64,000 nucleotides of DNA from NCBI GenBank assembly GCA_947427095.1, contig CANEGO010000004.1, positions 62,001-126,000 of the forward strand, given 5' to 3'. The number at the start of each line of letters is the position of its first letter. Within the stretch, counting starts at the first letter, position 1. A program made the translations under genes and the position numbers. The stretch comes from an uncultured Clostridium sp. Lineage in GTDB: Bacteria > Bacillota_I > Bacilli_A > RF39 > UBA660. Shown here one piece after another: positions 1 to 10,193 of this stretch. The notes under the pieces are model-generated. The model worked only from the letters and a program-made list of their open reading frames with translations. It ran no database searches and had not been told where the DNA came from.

Positions 1-1158
1 CATGAATAAAGTTATAATATAAAGAATGGTATTAAACGAAACAACAATATTTTCTATATCAGTAAACTTTATATCAAAACCAAGAACGTGATAAGTTTTA
101 TTATACATATCATTCTTTGAAGATAAAGATGTTTGGAGCCAAAACTTATTAACTTTACAAGCCATTAGCTTTCCAAGTTTTAATGGATTAACTAACACTC
201 TTTCTTTTATAACTTCTATTTCTTTTTCTTCATCATTTAAATATTTCTCATCCTTAGCATCATAATACCCGCATGAGTCATGATTAAATCCTAAAACAAA
301 CTTCCACTTTGGATTATTATTTTTTAGCCCTTCTTCATTAACCCCTGTTTTCGCTACTAAAAATGAGGAAACACCTCCAACAAGGAAGTAAATAGCCAAA
401 AATACTAATACGTTTTTTAATACCATTTTAACAGTATCTTTTTTTAAGTTTAATAGTTCAAATATAATAAGTGTTGTAACAACTATTATTCCTTCTGGTC
501 TTATTATGTTTCCAAGACTAATTAATACTGCCGCAAATATATAATCCTTTATTTTTCTATCTTTCTTAAGTAAAAAGAATATTCCTATATACATGAGAAA
601 AGCTGATAAATGATGATTTGCTAAAACGGTGTTTAAATATAATGAAAAAGGAAAAATCATGTATAGTAGTGAGGCCATTTTTGCACTTTTTTCCGAAATC
701 ATTTTCTTGCCAAATAAATATATAAGTACACATAATCCCGAAGAGAATATGGCATTTAGTAGTTTAAGGATAAAGACGTTATTAAATAATTTCAATATGA
801 TTCCCTGATAAATTACAAAACCAGTTTGATATCCCCACATACTAAAATAGGTATCATTTTGAAAAGAAAAATCCCCCTTAGTAAAACTATTAGAAGCATT
901 AAGCAAAGTTTCAAAATCAGATACTTGTGGAAAATTAAATAAAAGTATCATTACTAACCTAATTACTAAACTAGTTATAAACAAAATTATTGGAAACTTT
1001 TTTATATTTACTTTTAAAGAAATAAACGTAACTATAATAAATGCTAAAACAGATAATATAATATTATTTTTCACTAAAAATAATATTGATATAATACTAA
1101 AAACTAGTATTGTTAAATACATAAATATCCCGGATAAAACTTTTTTTTCTTTTTTCAT
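1..1158 (-). CDS. Polytopic membrane protein, possible GT-C (ArnT/PMT-like) glycosyltransferase; 3' end truncated by the window edge
   Basis: Open minus-strand frame from ATG at 1158 (MKKEKKVLSGIFMYLTILVFSIISILFLVKNNI...) running toward base 1, very hydrophobic; absent from the ORF track because no stop is in the window. Confidence 0.55.
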   Translation of the reverse strand, partial: MKKEKKVLSGIFMYLTILVFSIISILFLVKNNIILSVLAFIIVTFISLKVNIKKFPIILFITSLVIRLVMILLFNFPQVSDFETLLNASNSFTKGDFSFQNDTYFSMWGYQTGFVIYQGIILKLFNNVFILKLLNAIFSSGLCVLIYLFGKKMISEKSAKMASLLYMIFPFSLYLNTVLANHHLSAFLMYIGIFFLLKKDRKIKDYIFAAVLISLGNIIRPEGIIVVTTLIIFELLNLKKDTVKMVLKNVLVFLAIYFLVGGVSSFLVAKTGVNEEGLKNNNPKWKFVLGFNHDSCGYYDAKDEKYLNDEEKEIEVIKERVLVNPLKLGKLMACKVNKFWLQTSLSSKNDMYNKTYHVLGFDIKFTDIENIVVSFNTILYIITLFM

Positions 1159-1228
1159 AACTACCATTCCTTTATAAATATTGTTTATATTTATTACATC
1201 ATAATTATATCATATATAATATTTGGGT

Positions 1229-1257
1229 AAAAGAAAAAGGTTAAAAATTAACCTTTT
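1229..1257 (-). terminator. Intrinsic terminator
   Basis: AAAAGGTTAA-AAA-TTAACCTTTT hairpin with A/T tract, overlapping the stop of the 1256..1867 gene. Confidence 0.6.
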
Positions 1258-1867
1258 AATCCATTTCAACTATATATAACTTTTTATCTTCTTTAACGAG
1301 TATCATTTTAGCTTCGTTCTCATAACCAAAATCTTCTTTATAATCCCAAGATACAGTTACTTTATATGCGTTTTCATCAACCGTTTTATCCGCGTATTTA
1401 AACTGTGTTTTAACGACTGAAACATCATTTATTTTACTTACTTCTGGTAAATCTTGGTTTCTATCTTTACTATCAACTTGTAAATATTTATAAAACGTAC
1501 TTCTAGCTTCTTCAATAAAGTTATCCCTCATATCTCCTTTAATAAAATCAATACCACCGATATCGTTTTTAGATAGTTTATTATCTAAAGTATAAAAATC
1601 AATAATAAACAATTTTGCTACTAACTTAGCATACGCTTCATAATCTATGGCATCACTAGAAAGAACTTTAGATAGTTCATCAAATTCACTTTTATATAAA
1701 TCTGTTTCGTTTTCATTCAAATTATAATTATAATCTTTTATTCTTTTAATTACTTTAACTTCTTGCTCTCTATTATTTTGAAATACAAAATGATATGCTA
1801 AAAGTCCCAATATTATAATTATTATAATGGAAATTAAGATAATTAATATTTTTTTATTTTTCTTCAT
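1256..1867 (-). CDS. Small membrane-anchored hypothetical protein
   Basis: ORF with N-terminal TM helix; start placed at MKKNKKILIILISI rather than the upstream ATG of the ORF track, which overlaps the preceding gene. Confidence 0.6.
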   Translation of the reverse strand: MKKNKKILIILISIIIIIILGLLAYHFVFQNNREQEVKVIKRIKDYNYNLNENETDLYKSEFDELSKVLSSDAIDYEAYAKLVAKLFIIDFYTLDNKLSKNDIGGIDFIKGDMRDNFIEEARSTFYKYLQVDSKDRNQDLPEVSKINDVSVVKTQFKYADKTVDENAYKVTVSWDYKEDFGYENEAKMILVKEDKKLYIVEMD

Positions 1868-3908
1868 TTTTCTCTCCTGATTCCAAGTCGTACACAATTA
1901 TCGAGTCCGAAACCTCAAGCAACTTATTTGCATAAGCTTTATTATTTTCTATTTCATCTTCTGTTACGACGCTATCCTTAAATAATAAATTTTCTTCTTT
2001 TTGTGCATTATAATACATCTTATCCGTTATCCAGTTTCCGTTAGGAAATACAACAACGTTATCATCTTTGCTAAAAATATCATGTCCCAAAGCATATTGA
2101 TAATCAAAGTTAAGCATGTTAGCTAGAGTTGGCATCGCATCATACATTCCCATTACCTTATCTATTTTTCTATTTAGGAGTTTATTTTCTTTGCTATCTT
2201 TAGTCCATATTATAAACGGAACTTTTCTATTTAATTCATAGTTATAATAGTCCACGTCAACATATCTTTCATCATCCTTATCATACTGCTCACCCGTTTC
2301 AAAATCATAGTTGTAAAAATAACGATATTCATTTTTAGATATTTTAGCATCATGATCTCCATATATAACTATAGCGGTATTATCAAGTAAACCTTCATTA
2401 TCTAACTCATCAATAAACTCTCCAATAGCAGAATCAGCATAATGGACAGCCTTAAAATAGTCACCTAGTTCTCTTCCTTCCATATATGGAAGAGTAACTT
2501 CTGTTACAGCGCCAGATTCGTCTGTTACCATTTTTTTGTAATCAACTGAATAATCTCCATATTTTTCTCCCTCATCCCAAGGGGTATGGTTTGTTAAAGT
2601 AATCATTGTTATATAGTAATTTTGATTCTCTTCACTAATTTTTTTAATTTTGCTAATTGACTGTTTAAAAAACTCCTTGTCTGAAAGACCCATACCTAAA
2701 ATTTTACTTTCATCAGAATAATCAAAACTATTTTTGGCATAAAACTTATCATAACCTAAGGTTTCGTGCATTACGTTTCTGTTCCAAAAAGAACCATTAT
2801 TCGCGTGCATACTTGCGGTGTAATATCCCTTTTGTCTTAAAATATTAGGCATAGATTCGTAAGTTCTGTCCCAATAATTAACAAACACGGTTCCAGTTGA
2901 AGCTGGAAGAAGAGACGTGTTAAAAGTAAATTCCGTATCGCTAGAAGTTCCTACACTAACTTGAGGGTAATAATTAGAAAAGAACAACCCCTCGCTTGCC
3001 AATCTATTTAAATTTGGCGTTAATTCTAAACCGTTAAAAGACAAAGTCATATCATGAGTCATTATGCTTTCCGCATGAATAACAATAATATTTTTACCTT
3101 CTAAAATATTTGAATACTCATTCTTCTCTAAAATGTCAGTATTTTTCTTTTCTTCATAAAATTCTCTTACTATTTTAGATGCATTATCATAACCAAATAA
3201 ACTTGTAAACTTTGATTCGGTACTTTTTACAGCATCATTTAATTGGTAAACATATATCCCAAACCTTTGAACCAAGTATTCTCTATTCCATTGTTTCTTA
3301 AGTCTACTGTAATCTGATGATTTCATTAAAGAAATAGTCATAAAAATTGCAAAAGTAGCAAGAATAGCGGTGTTAATAAATCTTTTTTTACCTCTCTCTA
3401 TTTTTTCTACTTTTTCATAATACCTTTTTTTCTTCAATCTTATATGAACTAAAGCAAGGATAATCGGTGGTAAGATTAATAAAACATCTTTTAATTTTAT
3501 TAAACCAGTTACTATAGATCCATCCATTTCTCCTAAGAAAGAAGCCGTAGACAAAAGTGAAAAAGATGCAAACGAGACATAATTTTCATAATATATTGCA
3601 TTTACAATACAAATAAGGGTCATAACTATAGTAAGCGGCATTAAAATTCTATACTGCTTTTTTGGCTTTACTAAATATGCGAATGAACCAAGAACAAAAA
3701 TAAACGCTAAATCAGATATCATCGCTTTTATACTAAAATAATTACCCATCGTTACGATTCTAAGAATCCAAGAATTAAGTAAGTTAATGATAACATATGT
3801 AATAAATAATACGTTAGTTTTAATGTATTCTATAACACTTATTTCTCTTGTACGTCTTTTTATTTTATTATAAGTATTAACAAACATATTTTTTATTTTT
3901 AATTTCAT
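1854..3908 (-). CDS. ltaS: LTA synthase family sulfatase-fold protein
   Basis: N-terminal TM bundle then sulfatase domain: NIIVIHAESIM, SVGTSSDTEFTFNTSLLP, TAIVIYGDHDA. Confidence 0.85.
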   Translation of the reverse strand: MKLKIKNMFVNTYNKIKRRTREISVIEYIKTNVLFITYVIINLLNSWILRIVTMGNYFSIKAMISDLAFIFVLGSFAYLVKPKKQYRILMPLTIVMTLICIVNAIYYENYVSFASFSLLSTASFLGEMDGSIVTGLIKLKDVLLILPPIILALVHIRLKKKRYYEKVEKIERGKKRFINTAILATFAIFMTISLMKSSDYSRLKKQWNREYLVQRFGIYVYQLNDAVKSTESKFTSLFGYDNASKIVREFYEEKKNTDILEKNEYSNILEGKNIIVIHAESIMTHDMTLSFNGLELTPNLNRLASEGLFFSNYYPQVSVGTSSDTEFTFNTSLLPASTGTVFVNYWDRTYESMPNILRQKGYYTASMHANNGSFWNRNVMHETLGYDKFYAKNSFDYSDESKILGMGLSDKEFFKQSISKIKKISEENQNYYITMITLTNHTPWDEGEKYGDYSVDYKKMVTDESGAVTEVTLPYMEGRELGDYFKAVHYADSAIGEFIDELDNEGLLDNTAIVIYGDHDAKISKNEYRYFYNYDFETGEQYDKDDERYVDVDYYNYELNRKVPFIIWTKDSKENKLLNRKIDKVMGMYDAMPTLANMLNFDYQYALGHDIFSKDDNVVVFPNGNWITDKMYYNAQKEENLLFKDSVVTEDEIENNKAYANKLLEVSDSIIVYDLESGEKNEEK

Positions 3909-3956
3909 TTTATCCTCCTAATTTACTACTAGAGTAATATAATTATATCACAAAAA

Positions 3957-3976
3957 AAGTCTTTGGTTTAAGACTT
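3957..3976. terminator. Intrinsic terminator downstream of the YihY gene
   Basis: AAGTCTT-TGGTTT-AAGACTT with flanking A7 tract. Confidence 0.6.
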
Positions 3977-3987
3977 TTATATTTTAA

Positions 3988-4809
3988 TTAATCTTTCTTA
4001 TTAGTAAAACGATACTCGTTAATTGTCATTCCAAGAACAAACACATAACATAACCAATAAATCCAAATCATAAGAATAATCAAATTTGAAAGGTTACCAT
4101 AAAACTTAGTATAATTTGCTAAATTAGTTACGTAAAACGAAAAACCATATGTTGATACAACCCATATAACCGTGGTTAATAAAGCACCTTTATTAACGCT
4201 TCTACTTGGGATAGTTACATTAGGAGCAATAGTATAAATCACCTTTATTGTAAAGAAAACCATAAAGAACATAAAAGGCCATTTCAAAGTATTATAGACT
4301 AGCGAAATAACCGGATGAATACTGCCATTTACATCACTTAAATAATCAACTAATCTTCCGCCAATAGTAAGTACACCAACTAGCGTTATTACCAATAAAA
4401 CCAAGATCAAAAGCATTAAAATTGCTTTAATTCTTGTTCTAACAAAATCTTTTTGCTCACCACCATAAATTTGAGTTGAAGCAATGATGATTGAATGAGT
4501 TGCCTTTGCCGCTAAATAAAAGGCCGCTATTATAAAGAATAAATCAAATGATGTCACCTTTTGTTGTTCAAAAATTAGTAATATAATATTTGTAACTCCA
4601 CTAGGCAAATAATGTGAAACAAAATCCGTTACCGCATTAAAATTAAAGGATAACTTAGAAATTAACATTGCTAAAATACTTGCCAGTGGAATAATAGATA
4701 ATATTACAAAGAAAGATATTTGACCCGGTAATATTGACATTAACGGCGTACTCATTAGCTTTACATTCTCTTTTATTCTTCCCTTTATTTTTTCCTTACT
4801 CTTTTTCAT
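3988..4809 (-). CDS. YihY/virulence factor BrkB family membrane protein
   Basis: Six-TM pattern, ILPGQISFFVILSIIPL, LIILMIWIYWLCYVFVLGMTINEY. Confidence 0.75.
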   Translation of the reverse strand: MKKSKEKIKGRIKENVKLMSTPLMSILPGQISFFVILSIIPLASILAMLISKLSFNFNAVTDFVSHYLPSGVTNIILLIFEQQKVTSFDLFFIIAAFYLAAKATHSIIIASTQIYGGEQKDFVRTRIKAILMLLILVLLVITLVGVLTIGGRLVDYLSDVNGSIHPVISLVYNTLKWPFMFFMVFFTIKVIYTIAPNVTIPSRSVNKGALLTTVIWVVSTYGFSFYVTNLANYTKFYGNLSNLIILMIWIYWLCYVFVLGMTINEYRFTNKKD

Positions 4810-4816
4810 TTTTCTC

Positions 4817-6889
4817 CTACTTACTCTTGTTATTCATTTCTTTACTTGCTCTTATTTCCAAAACAGCCTCATTTATAGCATCATCAATTGTTTTTATATC
4901 ATCTTCAATCATACTATAACCAAGTGTTGCTCCATAACCATATGGAAGTTCTCCTAATTCTTTATATAGCTTTCTCATGTATGCAACCACCTTGTTTTTT
5001 TCATAGCCGACCATATAAATTAAGTATTCGTTACCGTCCGTTCTTATAATGTCACTTTGATCTAACTGGTTCTTTATTAAAACGTTAGCAGCAAGTCTAA
5101 TTAGTCTATCTCCCTCTTCGTGACCATAAACATCATTTACATGACGTAAATTATTTAAATTTATTACTATTATTGCTTGAGGATAAATAGCATTATTTTC
5201 CCATCTTTTAAAGTTTTTATTTAAATAATTACGATTTTTAAGTGAAGTGAGTGGATCTATATATCTAATTGTTTCTTCTCTTTTTACCTTCTTTTTAAGT
5301 TTTATTTTCTTCTTTGCTAAAAGCCATACTATAAATACTAATAATAAAACACCAATTATATATAGATAATTATAACTTATTTCCTTAGATTGCACCTTAA
5401 ATTCTTTCCACGCAACATTATATAACTGCTTATAATTAGACATTTCCATATAAGTTACAAATAGTTTTTTAAACGTACTATTTTCATTTACATCACGGAT
5501 TAAATATCCATATTCAAGATTTTCCTTATCATTATAAATAACTCTATAATTAGATAATTCTCCGTCCTTATACATTTCATAAACATTTTTATCTAAAACA
5601 ACTATACTATCTTTATTTATACCATTAATTAATTGTTCGACTTTATCATATGTCTTAACATTTGCTTTTCCTTCCTTTTCTAGGAACTTTGCTAACGTAC
5701 TATTAGTTGTAATAACACTCTTACCTTTTAACGACCTTACAGAATTAATAACAACACTAGTTTTTGTGTTATACACTAACACAACATACTCCTCATCATA
5801 AGGAGAAATAGTTTTTGTATAATTTCCACTTAAAGAAGAATAATTGTAATAATTAGGCGCGATATCTACCTTGCCATCGTTAATATCCTTAGTTAAATCT
5901 TTAACCGAACGGTATTTTTTAATAGTAAAACTTGCACCAGTTAACTTACCAAAAGAGTTTATGTAGGTACTATCAAGCCCTATTAATTTATTATTAATGG
6001 TATCTGTATATGGCTCGTTTTCTAAATACCCGAAAACATATTTCTTACTTAAAAAATCAGCCTTTGATTTTTCGGATATATTATTTTCAGTTAAAAGAAG
6101 TTCTATTAGAGTATCATTGTATTTATCCTCAAGATTATTATTTTTATACTCTATAAAATTTTTCCTAACAATACCTTCTAGATTCTTATCCGTATCCTTA
6201 GAAGTTTTTAAAACATAAGCTTCTCTTAATTCAGTCATGTTATAAACCACATGATAAGAATTAGATATTATATAAGATGCATATCTAGTTTTCGGAAGTG
6301 CAACATAATCAACGCTATCATTAGTAAGAGCATTTTTTATCTCATCGGCGTTTTGATATGGAGTGTAAGTTACTGAATTTACCGAAGGAACAAAGTAACT
6401 AACCGATGCTAAATCACTACTTAAAACACCTATTTTTTTATTAATGATACTACCTGGTTCGGTTATCTTCTCTTCCTTTTTACCAACAAGTACATAATAG
6501 TCTTTAAAAAATACCATATCATCATCGTTTAATTTATTAACTGAATCTCCTTTAACGACTTCAAAATATAAATCGTTTTGGGTAACATCAGATTCAGCAT
6601 CATATGAAATCAAGTTAAATGACAACCCTGTTTTCTCTTCAAGTTTTTCTATATAGTCAAAGAAAACACCTTCACCTTCGCTACTAAAACCAGGTATATT
6701 ATTTGCAATAGAAACGTTTATTACGTCTTTTTTATTATTTTCAATCCATTTTTTTTCAGTTAAATTTAACTTTGTATTTTCACCAGTTCCCCTACTAAAA
6801 TTAATAAGAAGAATTAATACTATAACAAGTATAGTAATTAAAGATCCAACTAACCATTTACCATTCTTTTTCTTTCTCATTATCAACAC
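4817..6889 (-). CDS. Solute-binding-protein-like sensor with C-terminal GGDEF-like domain (degenerate signature)
   Basis: Two SBP_bac_3-like segments, TM helix, then DPLTSLKNRNYLN ... IVINLNNLRHVNDVYGHEEGDRL ... RTDGNEYLIYMVG. Confidence 0.75.
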   Translation of the reverse strand: MLIMRKKKNGKWLVGSLITILVIVLILLINFSRGTGENTKLNLTEKKWIENNKKDVINVSIANNIPGFSSEGEGVFFDYIEKLEEKTGLSFNLISYDAESDVTQNDLYFEVVKGDSVNKLNDDDMVFFKDYYVLVGKKEEKITEPGSIINKKIGVLSSDLASVSYFVPSVNSVTYTPYQNADEIKNALTNDSVDYVALPKTRYASYIISNSYHVVYNMTELREAYVLKTSKDTDKNLEGIVRKNFIEYKNNNLEDKYNDTLIELLLTENNISEKSKADFLSKKYVFGYLENEPYTDTINNKLIGLDSTYINSFGKLTGASFTIKKYRSVKDLTKDINDGKVDIAPNYYNYSSLSGNYTKTISPYDEEYVVLVYNTKTSVVINSVRSLKGKSVITTNSTLAKFLEKEGKANVKTYDKVEQLINGINKDSIVVLDKNVYEMYKDGELSNYRVIYNDKENLEYGYLIRDVNENSTFKKLFVTYMEMSNYKQLYNVAWKEFKVQSKEISYNYLYIIGVLLLVFIVWLLAKKKIKLKKKVKREETIRYIDPLTSLKNRNYLNKNFKRWENNAIYPQAIIVINLNNLRHVNDVYGHEEGDRLIRLAANVLIKNQLDQSDIIRTDGNEYLIYMVGYEKNKVVAYMRKLYKELGELPYGYGATLGYSMIEDDIKTIDDAINEAVLEIRASKEMNNKSK

Positions 6890-6892
6890 CTC

Positions 6893-7363
6893 TTAAAATT
6901 CATCAAAGGTCATTTCCTGTTTACTCTTATGTTTATAACCAATTACAGGATAAGCCTCTTTTTCTTCCCTATTTTGAATTGCATAAAAGGTAATATCATA
7001 ATAACCCTTAACTTTTTCACTAATAAATCCAAGCATCTCATTAAATTTATTCTTTATATCTTCGTTTGAGACACCATCATCCACGGTAACAAAAAACTTT
7101 ATTAATCTACCTCTAACTTTTATTTTAAGTGAAGAAACACCCTCTAAACTAGTTGATTTTTTCAAAACATCTTTTTTTTCATCACTCGTGAATTCATTTT
7201 CTTTTATATCTCTTAACCTAACTCCATAAGTAGCCTTTAAAGAACTAGAATAAAATAAAGATTTATATAATATTAGAAATACTATAAGCACTAATAACAC
7301 TACTAAACCAATTTTTAATTGTTTATTGTACTTTTTTATAAACTTTTTTATCTTTGGCAACAT
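6893..7363 (-). CDS. Membrane-anchored hypothetical protein
   Basis: ORF with N-terminal TM helix, adjacent to the GGDEF gene. Confidence 0.5.
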   Translation of the reverse strand: MLPKIKKFIKKYNKQLKIGLVVLLVLIVFLILYKSLFYSSSLKATYGVRLRDIKENEFTSDEKKDVLKKSTSLEGVSSLKIKVRGRLIKFFVTVDDGVSNEDIKNKFNEMLGFISEKVKGYYDITFYAIQNREEKEAYPVIGYKHKSKQEMTFDEF

Positions 7364-7454
7364 TAAATCCGCCTCCTATACGATAAATATTATACTATAA
7401 AATATGTTTTATTTCCACTTTAATTTAAAAAAATATATAGGCCATAATTAATAG

Positions 7455-8180
7455 CTATATACTTCTTTTTTTGTTTTTACAAATTAAAGTGATTTTTCCA
7501 TTTGATATTTTATAACAAGTGCCATAAAAATTCACTCTTCCATCAATATCAGTTATATGACTTCCATCTAAAAGGCCATATAATACCCTATTATATGATT
7601 CCTTTAAAACTTCTTCTCTTTGTAATTTTTCATTTTGAGTAAAATTTTCATCAGAATACACAAAGTGTGGTTCTATATTAATATAAGTTAAACATAAACC
7701 ATTCCATTTTGATTCTTTTTCTAAATCTTCCTTAAATTCTGGACTATTATAAACATCATATGCCAAATTAATTGCTCCAGCACTTATTCCCATAATAACT
7801 CCATTGTAACCTTTTAATAACTCTTTTAATTCTATATCATTAAAAAATTTCATTTCTTCTAAAGTATCTCCACCCGCAATAAATACCATATCACATTTAT
7901 CTATCATACTTTTTATACTACCTTTAAACCTATCATCTATAATATAGTAATTATAAAACGAAATACCAGATAATTTCAAAGATTCAAACAAGATATTAGC
8001 GTAATTATCAGTTTTAGAGTAATCACTTTTAGACGAGGCAAAAAATACTATACCTCTATTGCCTTTTAAGTTTTCTTTTAATTGATCTACTATACCATTA
8101 TCATTGTTTATCTTAGTAGGAATATGTTTATTGTTTACTTTTTTATAATTTAATAAATCACTAGTTAAAAATATTTTCAT
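7455..8180 (-). CDS. Peptidase E-like (S51 family) protein
   Basis: VFIAGGDTLEEM and GVIMGISAGAINLAYD nucleophile elbow. Confidence 0.75.
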   Translation of the reverse strand: MKIFLTSDLLNYKKVNNKHIPTKINNDNGIVDQLKENLKGNRGIVFFASSKSDYSKTDNYANILFESLKLSGISFYNYYIIDDRFKGSIKSMIDKCDMVFIAGGDTLEEMKFFNDIELKELLKGYNGVIMGISAGAINLAYDVYNSPEFKEDLEKESKWNGLCLTYINIEPHFVYSDENFTQNEKLQREEVLKESYNRVLYGLLDGSHITDIDGRVNFYGTCYKISNGKITLICKNKKRSI

Positions 8181-8190
8181 AATAATTACC

Positions 8191-8757
8191 TTATTTTATT
8201 TTTTTATACTCTTCTTTAGTCAAAGAATATGTTAGCAAATCATTTCTTATTCCATCAGAATCAACAAATCTTCCTCTTTGAGTTCCTTCATAAGTTAAAC
8301 CACTCTTTATCATTACTTTACCACTACCAGGATTTTGTGATAAATGTCCTGCGCATATAACATCAGCATCACATTCTTCAAATAAGTATCTAATTACCGC
8401 TTTTAAACACTCTGTACCATAACCTTTACCCCAAAAGTCCTCACCATAACAGTAACCTATCTCACAGACACCATATGGTAAAAACGTTTTTGATACAACG
8501 TCTATTGACCCAATTATCTCTTTTGTATCTTTTAGTTCAGCAACCCATTTATAAGTCTCTAAACTATCATATTTTTCAACCCACTCTTCTAACAAAGCTT
8601 TGGTTTCATTAACATCTTTATGAGCTTCCCACGTAACATATTTTGCAACGTTTGGATTACTAGCCCAATTATCGTACATTTTTTGTGCATCTTCTAATTT
8701 AAATCTTCTTAATAATAGTCTTTCTGTTTCTATGTTTTTTGTTCCTATATGTTTCAT
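8191..8757 (-). CDS. GNAT N-acetyltransferase (RimJ/RimL-like)
   Basis: TERLLLRRFKLEDAQKMYDNW ... FWGKGYGTECLKAVIRYLFE. Confidence 0.85.
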   Translation of the reverse strand: MKHIGTKNIETERLLLRRFKLEDAQKMYDNWASNPNVAKYVTWEAHKDVNETKALLEEWVEKYDSLETYKWVAELKDTKEIIGSIDVVSKTFLPYGVCEIGYCYGEDFWGKGYGTECLKAVIRYLFEECDADVICAGHLSQNPGSGKVMIKSGLTYEGTQRGRFVDSDGIRNDLLTYSLTKEEYKKIK

Positions 8758-8761
8758 ATTC

Positions 8762-9322
8762 TCACATCCTTACATTTTTTATTTTAATATAACATAATTT
8801 TTCATATAATTCATTTAAATCATTATAAATTACTATATCAGCTTTAACATTACCTACGTTAGATATTGGAAAATCTATGGTTTCTTTAATTTTACCGTCA
8901 TATTTCCTATAAAAATTTATAGTGTTATTGCCACTCATACATTCTAAGTACATTTTATTATATCCAATATTAATTAAGCCATTAACAGCCCTTTTAAATA
9001 ATTCTTTTCCAATGCCATAGCCTTGGTATTTTTTTAAAACGTATAATGCGCCTATTCTTCCATAATCTAACATCTTATTATCACTAGATTTTTCATATTC
9101 ACAAATTCCCGCTATTTTATCATCTACTAACGCAACTAAATAGTCAGGATGGTTTCTTATAAAAGATTTAGTTTTTTCTACACTACTATTGATATTATTA
9201 ATTCTATCTTCTAAATAGCTTTTTGGTAGTAATTCATCATATGTTTCATACCAAGAATAAGCCGAAACATAAGCTATTCCGTATGCATCATTTAAATTAG
9301 CTCTCCTATAAACTACATTCAT
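8762..9322 (-). CDS. GNAT N-acetyltransferase
   Basis: IGALYVLKKYQGYGIGKELFKRAV ... NNTINFYRKYDGK. Confidence 0.8.
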   Translation of the reverse strand: MNVVYRRANLNDAYGIAYVSAYSWYETYDELLPKSYLEDRINNINSSVEKTKSFIRNHPDYLVALVDDKIAGICEYEKSSDNKMLDYGRIGALYVLKKYQGYGIGKELFKRAVNGLINIGYNKMYLECMSGNNTINFYRKYDGKIKETIDFPISNVGNVKADIVIYNDLNELYEKLCYIKIKNVRM

Positions 9323-9353
9323 TTTATATCACCTTCTTTAAAATATTAAAAAA

Positions 9354-9484
9354 CACGGCAAATCACTATAAAAGTGACTCCGTGCTTAATAGTACGTGTA
9401 GGCTCTTCACCCTTTGAGGCTAGATATAAATATCACTCTCAAACTCACTATTGGCATAATAACAAATATGATAATTCATGTCAA
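9354..9484 (-). promoter_or_regulatory. Promoter plus structured 5' leader with terminator hairpin upstream of the GNAT-GNAT-S51 operon (leader A)
   Basis: Minus strand TTGACA (9479-9484) -N17- TATTAT (9456-9461); two-tier stem-loop 9413-9443; terminator-like hairpin 9354-9384 followed by T6; start codon at 9322. Confidence 0.65.
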
Positions 9485-9652
9485 GTATTTTTACTATTTG
9501 AGTTTAGGTATTTTACGAAAAAGAATACTTGTTTTTAATACTATATTCGTTATTTTTAGAAAATGTCTAATTTTTTAATTGAATTTTAAATTTATTACAC
9601 GACTAAAACTGAACATCTTTTAATGCTCGTTAGTTATTTGTTTTTTTATCAT

Positions 9653-10135
9653 CTATAGTTTTAATTCCAATTGCCTATACTTATCTCTTACTTCTATTTT
9701 CTGCCATTCTTTAATGCCCATATGACAATGTGATAATATTTTCTTTATTCCTCTTGATATCTGGCTTATCCATACTACTACTTTTTTTCTTAGCGATTTT
9801 GATGCTTCTACTATTTTTATTAATAATAGTTTCTTATCCATCTTCTCACTTATCATACTTATATATCCCATATATATTGTTAATATCGTATTTATATTAT
9901 TCATTGATTTTAATTTTCCCACCCTCATATTTTCAAAATCATATTCTTGTTTTTTTGTCCTAAAGTATTCTTCTATTCTCCATCTTGTAAAATATAATCT
10001 TACTACCTTTATTACTTCCTCCTTACTATGTATTCTTTTATTTGTTAATAGTATTAGTGGTCTTTCTTCTGATAGGTCATATACAAATACTAATTCATAT
10101 TCCTTTTTATTACTTGGTATTAGAATAAAAATATA
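9653..10135 (-). pseudogene. Decayed DDE (IS4-like) transposase C-terminal fragment
   Basis: Minus-strand translation ...NKKEYELVFVYDLSEERPLILLTNKRIHSKEEVIKVVRLYFTRWRIEEYFRTKKQEYDFENMRVGKLKSMNNINTI..., with typical YxxRWxIExxF spacing; no start region. Confidence 0.7.
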
Positions 10136-10193
10136 GACGCAAAAAAGTGAAAAGTATGATATAAATAAAACATATTGAAAGAGAGTGTCTACA

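Noticed and set aside
4734-4919. Plus-strand ORFs antisense to minus-strand genes (e.g. 4734..4919, 5997..6218, 14881..15108, 17583..17825, 18037..18255, 24166..24495, 27101..27361, 36738..36944)
   Set aside because: They are Ser/Leu/Phe/Ile-rich shadow frames lying opposite well-supported genes, with no RBS or recognisable motifs.
9354-9443. Leader A as a c-di-GMP-I (GEMM), preQ1 or ykkC riboswitch
   Set aside because: Superficial GGCAAA/CCGTG similarity only; the conserved core motifs of those classes are not present in the right order.
9730-9963. Plus-strand 77-aa hydrophobic ORF
   Set aside because: Lies antisense to the transposase fragment; poly-Leu/Ile composition typical of reverse-strand AT-rich DNA.
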